A DNA stretch of 64,000 nucleotides from the NCBI GenBank assembly GCA_029961685.1, contig JARWKL010000002.1, forward strand, positions 35,618,908-35,682,907. The letters run 5' to 3'. This document shows positions 11,605 through 24,560 of this stretch, piece by piece. This DNA is from Aristolochia californica. Lineage: Eukaryota; Streptophyta; Magnoliopsida; Piperales; Aristolochiaceae. The first letter of the stretch is position 1. Each line of letters opens with the position of its first letter. A program made the translations under genes and the position numbers. The notes beneath the pieces are model-generated. The model saw only the letters and a program-made list of their open reading frames with translations, was not told where the DNA came from and made no database searches.

Positions 11605-14507
11605 ATGAACTTGTCCAGTAAAGGATTCCCCGTCAACAAAGACTCGAAGTTGAATACACCTGGTAAGGTTACTAAGCTAAATCCCAATGCAGCAGAATTT
11701 GTTCCATCTGCTCTAAGGTCTACTGCTATTCCTCCTTCATACAACACAAATCCCACCAGGCTTGATGTTACTGGAACTTCTGGTAAACCTGTCTTCGATC
11801 GTTCAGAATCCTCTATTTCGAATAATTCAGATGATGAGGCACACCAGTATTGGCGCCACCAACTTCCCGATGATATTACTCCAGATTTCAAGGTCATGAG
11901 GGAGGAAGAGCTGCAAGGACCTGGAAGTCTGTCGCTTGTGGGTCTGTCTCTAAATGATGGAGTTGAAATTTCAAGATTCTCCCCATCTGGAAGTGGATCT
12001 CACTTGTTAAGCAAGTGCCAGGAATTGACGTCAGAAGATATTAACTTGGGGGAGAAGCTAAGGTACTCTGGTCCCACGTTTGTGGAGGATTCATCTGTGG
12101 GTACTATGATGAATATGCCAACAAGTCTCTGGGACAAACGATTTATCAATGGTGGCCAAGATATCACCAATGGGAGAGGGGAAGGACATCCCTACAATGG
12201 GGATTTAAGTGCAAATTTCATGAACGAATTGTTAAGTGAAAATGTGATTTTGGATGGCAATGATATTAATCCATTGGAGTTTTTGGCATCACAATTCCCT
12301 GGATTTGCTGCTGAAAGCCTGGCAGATGTATACTATGCAAATGGGTGTGATTTGAACTTAACTATAGAGATGCTCACTCAACTGGAGGTATGCTTTTTCG
12401 TGGATTAAAGTTATACTTTTGCCCAGTAATTTGCTAGCAATTTCCTCTTTTATTATTTTTTTATGTTCTTTTAATCTTTTGATTAAATCTACAGATGGGT
12501 TTTTGTGAAGAACAATTTAGAAAATTGTTCTTTATCATTGTCATCATCATCAGACTTGTCGACACTATACTGGGCTCTGCTATTAAAGTCTTCTAGCTGT
12601 AAAATGTAGAAATTTCCTTGCTGGCACTACCTTTTGCTGATGTTGTTAAACTTTCTCGAGAAAATTTTTTAATGGCTTATTTAAGTTTATGCTGTTTGTT
12701 ATTTAGATTTCATTTAAAGAATGAAACAAATAAAATCATTTTTAGAACAAGTGGGAAAACCTTTATCTATTGTTGTTAAGCTTTCTTCATTTATATTTGT
12801 TTCTTTGCTGGTAACATAATCCCTTCCATTGAATAAAAATAAAGAAGAAGTTTTAAAACAACATGATGTGTTGAAGTTTTCTTTAAAACAGCATGATGTT
12901 TTGATGTTTTATTTAAAACAGCATGATGTTTTGAAGTTTTCATTTGGAAAGAAGTACTGTTCCCAATCTGAAACCAAGTTCTTTTTTTTTATTTTTACAT
13001 TTGAAACATTAACTTCTGTATGTATATATATGTGTGTGTGTGTGTTAAGTCTGCTATTTGGAGCTTGAAAGTTGTAAAATATAGGTCCATCCCAGTGTTA
13101 TTTAGCCTAGACCCATCTTCAATTTTACACTACGGTTTCGACTTGTTTGTCAGTTGGACCCAGACAGCAGTTCAATCTTCTCCTTCTTTATTCTTCTTTT
13201 TTTTCCCCTCTCTTTCTCCCAGTTGAACTTGAGAAACTGGACCTGGCACCTCTCTAGGTCAATGACTGGGCTGATTTTTACAGCATTGATTTATGCTGTA
13301 CTTTGGCAAGGGTCCTGTTGGAGCTTACTTTTCATGGATGGGAGGCTTTTGAAAAAGAATGGTTGGTGTTTCTTATAGATTCCTTTTCTATTGCATCTGC
13401 AGCTTCAAAGTGATAGTGATTTTAGTCAGAACCTTAACTCAAAGACTCTATCAGCCCCAAACCTGAGCACACTTGATTTCCCAGCCCTTCCAGCCTCAGA
13501 TGCTCAGGCTGGTGTGCCAAAGTATGCTGGGGATGGTCTCCAACAAGCTGCCAATCCTTTCCGTTCTGTTGATAAGGACAATCTTCTTCTTTTTAAGTCA
13601 TCCAATTCGTCTGGCACTAATTCTAGGGCCATAGATTTTGCTTCAGCCGTTCGAAAACTTGCAGCTCAGGATTCTGGACAGTGGAAGTGTGAGAGAAACG
13701 GTGTTACTGATGCAAGTGTTGGCACAAGTAGGAATCCGCAGGTTCTAGCCAGCTCATATACCGGGCATCCCAGGTCTCCTTATGGGGGAGGTGATAGATT
13801 GCAAAATTATGGTGGATCTCGTGCGGCTCCACTATGGCTTGAGACTGGAGAAGCAGTGGGTAATTTCACAAAACATATTTAATAGTACTACATGTTTGAA
13901 CTGGGTTTTTCTCCTTTTGCATTTATATTTGCTTCACCAATGTTGAGATGGCAGCGAATATGTATTCTGAGTTGAGAGACGAAGCCCGAGATCATGCACG
14001 ACTTCGAAATGCATGCTTTGAACAGGTAACATTATTGCTATATATCCATTTTCTTTGTGCTGTCTATATGTTAGTGAAGAATGTTCCATCATGCTTTCTA
14101 GATGAAAAAAAATTCTTAGCTTGTAGGAAGCAAATCCATAAAGAGCACTAGAAAAGCTATTTTAGTTAAAGAAGATGCTGACGTTTGTAAAACCAAGTCT
14201 GGAAGTATGGAGAAACATAATGTATCAATTATATATGGAAAGGGAATTATATAATAGGTACATAAGTATACGGGGCAAAACAATGAAAACTATTAAGAAT
14301 GTTAGAGAACTTGGGCAATGCTTAATTAAATTTTCTTTTATATAGAATATATTCAATTTAGTATATCATATAATTATTTGAACATAATTGAAATATTTAT
14401 TTAACACATTATGATTCATTATTATTATAATTTAATATATGTATATATAATATACATATATATATACTGGTCTGTTTATTTGTTTGTTTATATAATTTAT
14501 TATAATG

Positions 14508-14560
<53 letters not shown>

Positions 14561-16141
14561 GCAGTAGAAATAATTTCAAAATAAGGGTCTTTTAAAAAAC
14601 TTTTATGCTTATTAAGAATTATAAAAAGAATAACCAAATCTAAGGAGTTTAAGTTGAAAATCATAGTATGATGGTGTGGATATACTAACACAAGTTCAAT
14701 ATATAAAAACTCAATTACTATATAAGTGTCTCTAAAAATAATAATAACAATATAAGAAACCAATTGCATGTTGTATATAGCTAATACCAAATATGATTTG
14801 ATTATTAACATTGGGATATATCTAGTACAAAATTAGTGTTAGTTTAATTTAAAATTTAGTAAAATTTAGAATACTTTTCTGTGGGTATTGATATAAGGAA
14901 TTATTAAAGGAGAAATTTTAAGTTTTAAATTACGTACTTATATTTTAAGTGAAGATTTGTGTAATATTAGTGCAACTGATCTATTGATTCTCATGGATTT
15001 GTATCGATTTGATTCAAGTGGAAACAGATTGAAATAGATGAAAACTTATGGAAACCTAAACTCATGGAAATAGATCTATTTTTTGGCAAGTAGGATATTA
15101 CCTGCAATTATTGTTTCCTAAGCTATTGAAACAGATTTGTATCAGTCCTTTTCGGTGGATCTGCAAGGAACCTGAAAATCATTTGTAAAACCGAGTAAAA
15201 TCAGTCTGGCTATTTTTTAAATAGAATAAAGTAGGGTTTCTATGACAATTGCCCTAGTTGAATGCAGATTCTTTTACTGGGTCACCACTCAAGAGTTGGG
15301 TAACTAAGTACACTGGTAATTTAGAATAGATTTAAAACTTTGGTAGCATAAATTTGATTTTCAAGGCAATTTGTGTATCTTGCATTTAAAACTATTTTCT
15401 TGATCAGGTGAAGCTCGATTATTAAAAATGAGGATATTTTTGTAGGGTTGATAAGAGTTACCTTTGTGTCCTCAGATTTGAAAATGATCCTTTTCTTTGT
15501 TTTTATTTTCACCTACAACCAATAAGTTTTGAAGAATCTGGTGTACTCTGAAACAGGCAAGACAAGCCTATCTAATTGGCAACAAGGCTCTGGCTAAAGA
15601 GCTTAGTGTAAAGGGACAGTTGCATAACATGCAGATGAAAGCTGCTCATGGGAAAGCCCGAGAATCCATTTATCGACAAAGGTTAGTCGTTTCCAGTTTG
15701 CTTATTTGATCTAATCATTTAACTGAGATCCAGTCAGCAACGCAGAGAGGTTACAGTTAAGAGTTCTGTTTGTTACCTGCTTACACAAATCAATAATCAC
15801 CTGCGACGACCTTTTGCATTTTTTTGTTTTTCTCCAGGAATCCAGTCTCACCTGAACTGCAAAGCTTTGCCAGGGGCCAAGAGCCTATCATTGATTTGCA
15901 TGGTCTCCATGTCAGTGAAGCCATTCATATGCTGAAGCATGAGCTGAGCGTCTTGAGGAGCACTGCCAGGTCAGCAGGACAGCGACTTCAAGTCCTGATT
16001 TGTGTTGGGACAGGTCATCACACGAAGGGGACACGCACGCCTGCCCGGCTTCCAATGGCCATTGAAAGGTATCTACTCGAAGAAGAAGGCCTCGACTACA
16101 CTGAGCCTCAGCCAGGGCTGCTTCGAGTTGTGATATATTAA
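11605..16141 (+). CDS. CID7: CID5/6/7-like protein with PAM2, CUE, DUF1771 and Smr domains
   Basis: Coding exons are 11605-12387, 13403-13859, 13955-14025, 15557-15681 and 15838-16141. All have GT/AG borders and consistent phase, giving 579 residues. Residues 24-37 (KLNPNAAEFVPSA) are a PAM2 motif, which in Arabidopsis CID proteins binds the MLLE domain of poly(A)-binding protein. About 221-261 is a CUE ubiquitin-binding domain (FLASQFPGFAAESLADVYYA). About 416-480 is DUF1771 (MYSELRDEARDHARLRN). 495-579 is an Smr domain with the DLHGLHVSEA motif and the GTGHHTKG nucleic-acid-binding loop, which acts as an endonuclease or RNA-binding fold in relatives. The protein is probably cytoplasmic and mRNA-associated. 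Every domain expected of Arabidopsis CID7 is present in order and no lesion is seen. The start is the first in-frame ATG and leaves PAM2 near the N-terminus, as in the family. Which of CID5, 6 or 7 is the true orthologue is unsettled. Confidence 0.93.
14026..15556 (+). other. Large intron 4 of the CID gene
   Basis: A 1.53-kb AT-rich intron, much longer than its neighbours, holding a TA microsatellite at 14514-14557. No TIR, TSD or transposon protein was recognised, so any insertion inside it is old or non-coding. Confidence 0.7.
14514..14557. repeat. (TA)n microsatellite
   Basis: About 22 TA dinucleotides within the large intron of the CID gene, with more imperfect TATATA runs just upstream (14440-14466). 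Confidence 0.95.
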
Positions 16142-16966
16142 CACTACTGTAAGGTATACTCAGAAGAAAGAGAAATTCCACATAGATCATTCTTGTAATG
16201 TGTATATGGGAGAAGAGATAGGAAGTGTCCAAGGTCTGCAAACAAGAAAAACAGAAAACAAAAAAATTATAGGGGAAGTGTATCAGTAGAATCTAGAAGA
16301 AGATTTAACAGCAGTGAGTTGCAGTCTTATCAGATTTTGGGAGTTTTTTTGGCCGGCTGTGCTTACCATTTGTCTCGTACAGTACGGTCTGCTCTCTAGC
16401 CAATGAACCCTACATTCTGGGATTTTTCTGCCATATTCATTTAAAATTTTTTACATTTTGAATGTTCAAGGTTCCATTAACTTGCTTGAACTGGTCAAAG
16501 GAAAATGACTTTGCATCTCATCAAAAACTTGTAAAGCTCCTATCTTTGTTTAAATTCATATAACTAGTAATGTTGATGTCGTGGTGCTAACAGCAACGTA
16601 TTGGATTCGAGTAGCTATCAAAAATCTCTAGTTCTGCCTTGAACGCAGGGTTCCAGGATGCTAATGTCAAGAGCTGGATGGTTTAAATCATGCCAGCTTT
16701 GGGTCTCCGTGAGTGTGTATGACTATTTTCGTGCGCAATTTACCACCAACCCTGACTTCATAGCTCGGTAATCACGCTAGAAAGTTGAAAACTAAGTATA
16801 ATGGCAACAACTCAAGCATATCCTCAGCCATCACGCTAGAAAGTTGAAAACTAAGTGCAGTCATGTATATTTATGTCACTGGGTTCTTATTGCTTCCAAT
16901 AAAAAGCCCTTGTTGCCGACTTTGACTGTATTATAACTTAGCTCTATTTAGGGGTTTTACTAGTGC
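16142..16966 (+). other. 3' flank of CID gene with a short tandem duplication
   Basis: Probable 3' UTR and intergenic DNA. A 27-bp sequence (ATCACGCTAGAAAGTTGAAA, then ACTAAGT) occurs at 16771-16797 and again at 16830-16856, a 59-bp period. No gene is seen. Confidence 0.6.
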
Positions 16967-17230
16967 TAGGGGTGGACATTGGGTTGGCTTTCATGGGGCA
17001 CCCGACCCCACCCTACCCTAAAACCTGGGATGGGTTTTAGTTTCCACCACACAGATCGGGGGATTAGAAAAAAACCCCATCATGTTTCGTATCGGGGAGG
17101 AGTTTCCCCCGAACCCGACCACCGTGGTCTTATAACTCCCTTAGTAAAAAAATTAAATGACATATATTTTAATGATAAAATAATAGTTTTATAACTTTAC
17201 TTGGAGTATTTTAGGAAATAAAATTTTAAC
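16967..17230 (+). repeat. hAT-like element end, truncated
   Basis: Begins TAGGGGTGGACATTGGG and continues with GC-rich CGGGG and CCCGACC repeats, like the terminal and subterminal parts of plant hAT MITEs. No opposite end (GTCCACCCCTA) follows, so it appears cut off by the LTR sequence starting near 17240. Confidence 0.45.
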
Positions 17231-19117
17231 TCAAGATAGTTTTTGTAGACCTATAATGATCCTCGTCCATATTTTGATGATAACAAACTTAACCTAATGC
17301 ACTAATGATTATAAATTAAGCATTTCAGATACAATTCCTTTAAGAATCACATATTCATAGACTTTATAAAGAATTGATAAATTCATCACAAGACCTCAAG
17401 CCACAATAAGAGACAAACATCTTGAAGAAAGATCAACAAGAAGATTGAAGACTAGATGATTACAGTGAAGACTTGATGATTAGAGTGAAGTCAATTAGAT
17501 TCATCTCAAGTACTCTAACCATGTAGAAGGACAATTAACTCAAATCTCAATCCCAATGTACAAAAGAGATTTGAAGCTTTAGGGCATAAATATTTTCAAA
17601 CCCATGGTTAATTGATGCATAACCATGTTTTAAACTTGCTACAATCTCTTAAGATAGTTTTCATCATGCTTAGAAGTCATTTTAGAAATCTGGCAATTGG
17701 TATGATCGATTATCATGATGAGATTATCGATCATCCAAAATGCAAACTAGGAAGCAATATAAAGCATGATCAATCATCCGCACTAGCATGATCGATCATA
17801 AAGAATCCTACTAGATAACGTTATAAAGCGTGATCAGTCATACTCTATAGTATAATCGATCATCCAACATTCATCATAGTTAGTGCTATAAAGCATGACT
17901 AATCAATTGAATAGAATTGATGGATTAATCAGGTCTTTTGAAAATTTTAAAACATGTTGATCAATGCTCTGATTGATCAACAAGCATAGGGAACTAAAAC
18001 AATATAGTTGTTACACTTAGTTGATTGATCATACCTTTCCAGCGATCGATCACTAGATTTTTCCAGTTTTTGGAAACAGGCAGATAACGACTAGTTTGGC
18101 TAGAAATCTTATAAATAGGCTACCCAAAATCTTTTACAACATCAAATGAATATTTATTTAATATCCCAAGTATTCAAAGAAGCTTTTATTTGAAATTTTC
18201 ATGCAAAGTAGTATTCTTACATTTTCTTCAACCACTCTCAATATCATTCAACATCCTACTTTTTTTCAAGCTTCATCATTTATTTTATTGTGCTCAATGT
18301 TAAGTTGTAGAGCATAATTAACGCCTTTTGTAGACTCGACACGTGGATCGACCTAGTTTTCTCTTTTTATTCACACTTGTATTGCGGTTGCCCTAGTTTT
18401 CTCTTTATATTTGGGGGCACCACAATTAGGGTTATCATGAAGAAGGATCATCAGTTGCGACTGAGTAAGGTTAGAGAAAAACATTTGAGTGTGTGCGATT
18501 TCTTTTGTAAACTATTTCATCATCATAGTGAATTATTGCAGCGGCGGAAGATAAGACGTAGTCTCACCTTCAGGTGAACTTGTATAAATCTTATGTTTTT
18601 TTGTGCTTACTTTTTTTTCTTATGCAATTATTATAGCTCTCGTTAGTATTGAATTAGGGCATCTAATTCCTAACACTCAATGGATTAAATACTTGGATCT
18701 CACTAGGACATGATTGTTTCTCCCATTCCAAAAGGTGTAAGCTTCCTTTTTCTTTTGTATCTTTTGTTAATTTCTTGTGGAGGTGTTCTAGAACCTCAAC
18801 ATAGAAAGAAAAAACCCCCACTAGAGCTATAATCTAGTTGTATAATCTCTATGAGAGAGACTTGCCATAGTGTTATTGGGTATTATACTTTGGATTAAAG
18901 AGACTTTCAGCTAAGACAACATATTAGTGGAATTTTCCCGTACAAGGGTTCTTGAGCAGTTATTACCAATAAGGGAACATCAAGAAAAATTATTTGTGTT
19001 ATTTTTGGTGGATGCTTGTCTATTCTTATAGTTCAATTTACAATTAGGCATTAAAATTTTAATTTAATATCTCAATTCACCCCCTTTTGAGCTCCTAGAC
19101 TAATAATTTGTATTAGA
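17231..19117 (+). mobile_element. Long LTR (LTR-L), interrupted by a solo LTR
   Basis: It has the hallmarks of a long plant LTR: TTTTGATGATAACAAA near its start, CAAGACCTCAAGCC, a TATAAATAGG box near 18110, and a 3' end TCAATTCACCCCCTTTTGAG. A PBS-like TATTAGAGCAAG, a degraded form of TGGTATCAGAGC, follows at about 19116. A second copy of its beginning occurs at 19297-19514. Left edge and class are uncertain because no pol follows before the next insertion. Confidence 0.55.
18298..18675 (+). mobile_element. Solo LTR of the Copia-3 family
   Basis: 378 bp from TGTTAAGTTG to CTAATTCCTAACA, flanked by the perfect 5-bp target duplication CTCAA (18293-18297 and 18676-18680). It matches the 3' LTR at 41485-41921 and the minus-strand LTR at 28605-28915 over the block with GTTGCCCTAGTTTTCTCTTT-like sequence and GTAAACTATTTCATC. 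It sits inside LTR-L. Confidence 0.9.
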
Positions 19118-19514
19118 GCAAGCCAAAAATATTCGAAATCAAAACCTTACTTGATTTCACTCATTAGATTTCAATATCATCTCAAGACAAAATAATCCTT
19201 GTAAAAGCATAATCCCCCAACCGTTCCTCAATATTTAACGATCTAAATTATGCATATCGGAAAGTAAGCATGAAATTCTATTTACCATAGGTTGACTCCC
19301 ATGTTGCTTTTGATGATAACAAAACTTAATTAATCTAAAAATTTTAAAACCTATGTATTTTAGACACTTTACCTTCAAGAGTCAGTGTATCTCAAGGTCT
19401 AAAGCTTCAAAACAATCAAGCCTAACTCAAGACCTCAAGCTTCAGTGAAGGACGTCTCTTGAAGAAGCACCCACAAGGCAGAAGCCAACGAGGAAACTAG
19501 AGTACAAATGTAAT
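19118..19514 (+). repeat. LTR-L element interior scrap and start of a second LTR-L copy
   Basis: About 180 bp after the PBS carry no readable gag. From about 19297 a second LTR-L-like start (TTTTGATGATAACAAAAC, and later CAAGACCTCAAGCTTC) runs until NA-LTR1 cuts in at 19515. The matching sequence resumes at about 27133 (AATTCAATCACAATGTAAG and GGAGCTTTAGATCATAAA). Confidence 0.5.
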
Positions 19515-19950
19515 TGTTGATTTTCAGGACTCTATGAATTTAGCTCATGGAGAAAAAGGGAGAGAGTCCCATTGGGAGAAAACTAGAGGAAGGATGGGTT
19601 ATGGACTTGATTTCCTAACCCTCCCCCTGAAGCTCTATTTATAGATTAATGAAACTACTGTATTATAATAATACCTTGAACTTAGGGTTTAGGGTTTAGG
19701 GTTTTAACCTTGGAACTTTAATCTAATTACATCAATGTCATCTCTATGAGATGACTCTTTATTTACCATCCTGTCATCATTGTATGTGGGCCTATGAGCC
19801 TTCTCCTTGATTCGTGGGCCTTGATCCCGTCCTCTATATCTCTTGGATGCATGGGTCTTCCCTGGTCTTATGGGTTTGGGCCCATCTTCCAATACACTTG
19901 GATATATGGGTCTTCCTTAGTCGTGTGGGCTTGGGCCCTATATTCCAACA
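19515..19950 (-). repeat. NA-LTR1 3' LTR
   Basis: 436 bp, TGTTGATTTTCAGG to TTCCAACA on plus. It contains a TATTTATAGATTAATG TATA region (on minus CTATAAATA) and a three-copy TTTAGGG run. Confidence 0.88.
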
Positions 19951-21087
19951 TTCCCCCTCAAGCTAGGGGTGAGAGAACAACATGAACTCCTAGTTTGCTG
20001 CAAATTATGTATAAAATATTTTTTGTACAAAATGGCACATCTTCCAATATGCTTTCATCTTCCAACACTCTCCCTCACGCTGGTACTCTCGTTCATGAGG
20101 CCCAACTGGCATAATATCAGTGAGAGTAAATCACTCCAAGCCGCTAAGACATTGCTCCATACTCTAGTCTTAACTCATGCTGGATGTAGGGCACACTCCG
20201 TCTTCTGTAGGTAGTGTCTATTGGCATTGTTCTGAAGTGTCCACCTTCACCATCGTATCCCTCCATAGGACAACGACTCTTAAGTGGTAGAGTAATATAT
20301 GACATTAATGGGGGGAAGTAACATAAATATAATAATAAGTTCCTCCGTCATGGTATCCCAACCTTTGACATTTGATATTTTTGACTGGATATTAAGTTCC
20401 TCCATCATGGAATCCAAACCACAAATATTTTTTATATTTTTTACAAGGTATTAAGTTCCTCCGTCATGGAATCCCAACTACAAATATTTTTTATGAGGAC
20501 AAATAAATAATGGTATGAGGCGACCTATTCTTCAATAATAATGTCTCATCCAAAGAGACACAATAGCAGCAACTGAGATGGGCTTAGGCCCATATAACAC
20601 GAACCAAAATAATCCTTGTAAAATTGACCCATAAAATAATTTAATGCACGTATATATACTAAATAATATGCTGACCAAGGAATAATCTGTCAATTCTTAA
20701 AAGTAATAATCCAACCAGAGAAAAAATTTACCGAGTCCCACCGAGTCAAATAGTAAACCAATATATCTGAGTTAAAGCAGAAATATGTATAAGCTTTGGT
20801 CCAGACACGTATATCGAGGCAAAAAATAAGTGGCCCAAGTCAGATTGACCAAGACCCGATCCGAGTTGGTCTGGGTTGACTCGGCCTGGCTGGCGCAGAA
20901 GCAATAAGTGGTTGCTGTGTTGTTGGGTTGACCTAGTCTGGTCCGCGTTGGGCTGGAACAGGCGCTGAACCAAAGCTTTGTTAATGCAAGTTTCCTAAGG
21001 AAAGTTTAATGTTGCTACAATATCTTCATCCCCAACCGAACAACGAAAACAGAGGGAAACTTTCCAAATAACAGCAACGTTTAGACC
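19951..21087 (-). other. NA-LTR1 3' interior, non-coding
   Basis: No ORF of a known family. The first 600 bp match 36757-37180 (GCCCAACTGGCATA, TGTAGGGCACACTCC, TCCTCC(A/G)TCATGG). 20730-20960, with repeated CCGAGT and CTCGG words and the block CAGCGCCTGTTCCA on minus, matches 39330-39560. Confidence 0.75.
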
Positions 21088-21365
21088 TGTTGAAAGAGAT
21101 GAAGATACGATGGATCAATTGATAAAATTGTTTCCCTCATTCAAATTTGATTACAAGATGATGTATTTATACAATACAGAGAGTACTCTAGACTCTTCTG
21201 GAGTACATTACATATGATACAGTATTCTAGACTTTTCTGGAATGCATGGCTCGTTGACACCTTCGGGATTCTTCTGGAGGAGCTGCTGAGGTGGAGAGCT
21301 GAGTGTTGTTGTTGTTGCTGAGTTGGCCTGGTGCTGTTGAGGTGGAAGTCTTCGTATTGCTAATA
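21088..21365 (-). repeat. Copia-1 3' LTR
   Basis: 278 bp. On minus it starts TATTAGCAATACGAAG, right after the purine-rich GCCGGAGGG tract, and ends CTCTTTCAACA. Confidence 0.92.
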
Positions 21366-24300
21366 CCCTCCGGCAAGCCCAGTAGGTCTAGCAGGACTGT
21401 GAGGCTCAATCTGAGTGTGCAAAATCTGGTGGTGGACAGGGGCTTGGTAAAGACATCTGCGAGCTGGTCTTTACTGGAAAGGAAGGAAACATGAAGAGTC
21501 TTGTTATGGACACGATCACGAACAAAATGGTAATCAATGTCGACATGCTTGGTGCGAGAGTGCATCACAGGATTCACAGATAAGTAGGTGGCCCCCAGAT
21601 TATCACAATAGAGAGTAGGTGGCTGCGATAAGTAGACTCCCAATTCAGACAATAAGGATTGGACCCAAACTAGTTCACACGTAGCATGAGCCAAGGTCTT
21701 GTATTCAGCCTCCGTGCTGGACCGAGCGATAGTAGTCTATTTTTTTAAACTCCAGCAGATGAGATTTGTGCCATAAAATAAGCAGTAGCCACTGGTAGAT
21801 TTCCGATCGTCGGGGCAACCTGCCCAGTCAGCATCGGAGAAGGCAGCTAGAACAGGGGACGGTGAAGGAGAGAGAGTCAAACCATAATCCAGAGTCTGTT
21901 TCAAATACCATATGATCCGTTTCACGGATTGCCAATGAGAAAGACAAGGAGCATGCATAAATTGACAAACCCGATTGACAGAGAAGCTAAATCAGGCTGA
22001 GTGAAGAGAAGATATTGGAGGCTTCCCACCACACTCCTGTATAGAGAAGGATCTTCCATAGAAGTAGAATCGAAAGCAGAAAGTTTAGTGGAGGGAGACA
22101 TAGGAGTACCAACAGGTTTACAATTAGCCATACTGGTCTTGTGTAGTAAATCAAGGATATATTTTCGTTGGGACAGGAAAATCCGATCCGCAGTTCTGTG
22201 ACACTCAATCCCCAGGTAGTAATGAAGATCACCAAGATCTTTGACAGGAAAATCAGCACTAAGCAATTGAACAAGATGAGTAATGGCAGAGTTATCAGAG
22301 CCAGTGAGGAGAATGTCATCAACATAGACTAAAAGATACAAGACTGATGGCGGTAGATAAATAAAGAAGTGTCAGATTTGGAGATGACAAAGCCAAATTC
22401 AAGGAGTTTGCTACTCAGACGAGCATACCATGCACGGGGGGCCTGTTTAAGGCCGTAGAGAGCGCGACTAAGCTTGCAGACATAAGTGGGAAATTGAGGA
22501 TGAACAAAGCCACTTGGTTGAGACATAAACACTGTTTCATCCAATGTGCCATGAAGAAAAGCATTTTGAATATCTAATTGATGAACCGACCAACTGTGAG
22601 AGAGGGCAATGGAAAGAACTAACCTGATGGTTGTTGGTTTGACAACTGGACTGAAAGTCTCGGAATAGTCCAAGCCCTCGAGCTGACTGTAGCCCTTGGC
22701 AACAAGTCGCGCTTTGCGTCGCTCGACCAAGCCATTTGACAGGTATTTGGTTTTGAAGATCCAGCGGTAGCCCTCAACATGCTGAGAGGGGGAGGGAGGA
22801 ACTAGGGTCCGGGTATTGTTGGAGAGAAGGGCTTCGAATTCGAGTTGCATCGCGCGACGCCATTCCGGGTATTTTGAAGCTTTAGTGACAGAGGAGGGTT
22901 CATCAGGAGGGACACAGGAGGTGAGGAGGGCGTGAGGAGGCGGCCAGGCAACGGTACCGTCGGTCCGGACTTTGGGAAAATGGAGGTGGGATTTGGATAG
23001 GGTGTGCATAGAGTGAGGGCGGGAAATAGGGGAAGAGGAGACGAAGGAAGACGCAGGAAGTACAGGCGCACGAGGGGGAGAAGAGGGCAGTGGTAAGAGG
23101 GGAGAAGTGGGTCGAGCTGGTGAGGTATGAGGAGGGGAAGGTGCAGTGAAATCAGGGGAGGAAGGAGTGATAGGATTGGGAGTGGCAGTGGGAGAGGGTT
23201 GTAAAAGGACAGAAGAGGAGGGCAGAGGAGTAGGTGATGAAGGAGAGGGGAGGGATGGGAGGGATTGAAAGGGAAACACAGTTTTATCAAACAAAACCTC
23301 TCGGGAGACATACATACGAGAGGTAGGGAGATGATAGCATAAGTAGCCAAGGTGATGAGGGCTGTAACCAAGAAAGACACAAGGAAGAGACCGATAGTCC
23401 ATTTTGTGCCGATTATAGGGATGAAGATTAGGCCAACAGAGACAACCAAATTTTTTCAAGAATTTGTAATTGGGCTGACGGTTCCACAATTTTTCAAAGG
23501 GCGATTTGTGATCTAACACCACGGTGGGTAAGCGATTAATTAGGTAGGCAACAGTAATGAAGGCATCAAACCAATATTTCTGAGGAGCAAAGGAATGGGC
23601 AAGAAGGGCAAGACCAGTTTTGACAATGTGGCGATGTTTCCTCTCCACGGAACCATTTTGAGAGTGGGCATAAGGACAAGCCAAGCGATGTGAAATGCCA
23701 AGAGACTGTAAGACAGTATGAAGGGACCGGAATTCACCACCCCAATCAGATTGTAGGGCACGAATTTTGGTATGAAGTAAATTTTCAACTTGAGACTTGA
23801 AGGATAAAAATATTTTGACAACAACGGATTTACATTATAAAGGAAAAAGCCACGTAAACCGACTGAAATCATAAAAAAAAAGAGGTAGTAGCGAAAACCA
23901 CCCCTAGACACAGTGGGGGCAGGACCCCATACATCGGCAAATAAAATTTGGAGAGGAACAGTCATCCAAGATGGAGAGGATGAATACGGTAGTTGATGAA
24001 GTTTGGCCTGACAGCAGGAAGAGCATAACCCGGGTTGTGGAGAACGCGTGACTGGAAGTGAGAGCTTGGAGATGATGCGGTGGACTAATTGCATGGAGGG
24101 ATGACCCAAATGAGCGTGCCATTGAGAGGGAGAGACTCAGGACCCAGTATGAGCTTGATAAGAAGTGGCGGGAGGGAAGACTACAGGCCTTGACTAGTAG
24201 GTCCGCGCAGAAGAATTTTCTGGGTACGGCAATCCTTCACAAAGAAATAAGAGGAATGAAATTCAAAAAATACAGAATTATCTTCACAAATTTTTTTAAC

Positions 24301-24560
24301 AGAAATTAAATTCTTAGAAATAGACGGAACATGATAAAGTTGAGGGAGGAGAAGAGTGCCAAAATTGGATGGAAGAACAGAGCTGCCAACGTGATGAATA
24401 GGGAGAGATTTACCATCACCAACGCGAACTTGATCATCGCCTTTATACTTCGTAGGATTGATGGATAAATTGGAAAAGTTATGAGTAAAGTGATGAGTCG
24501 AGGCCGAGTCAGGATACCAGTTGTGATCAACAGGAGGGGTAGAAGCATGGGAGGGAGGAG
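21227..24560 (-). pseudogene. Copia-1 pol (protease, integrase, RT, RNase H), frameshifted
   Basis: The protease motif DSASTHHFT lies near 24490, out of frame with gag. The integrase zinc-binding region (GHPSMQLVHR and CSSCCQAKLHQLP) is at about 24110-23980. The integrase core is broken by frameshifts before SQNGSVERKHRHI at 23684. RT is well preserved: NGLVERRKARLVAKGYSQ, QLDIQNAFLHG, ALYGLKQAPRAWY, and YVDDILLTGSD in the next frame at about 22320. RNase H has [29 protein letters not shown] and KHVDIDYHF. Several single-base frameshifts and a run of T residues break the frame, so the element is not autonomous now, although its LTRs are still about 97% identical. Confidence 0.9.

Noticed and set aside
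14500..14811. 103-codon minus frame in the CID intron
   Set aside because: Driven by the TA microsatellite. No family features.
19684..19703. Telomere-like TTTAGGG repeats
   Set aside because: Only three copies, inside an LTR. Single TTTAGGG units also occur in related sequence at 26868 and 27290. Not a telomere or interstitial telomere array.
23904..24122. Separate small genes in Copia-1 pol
   Set aside because: Pieces of one frameshifted integrase, not independent genes.
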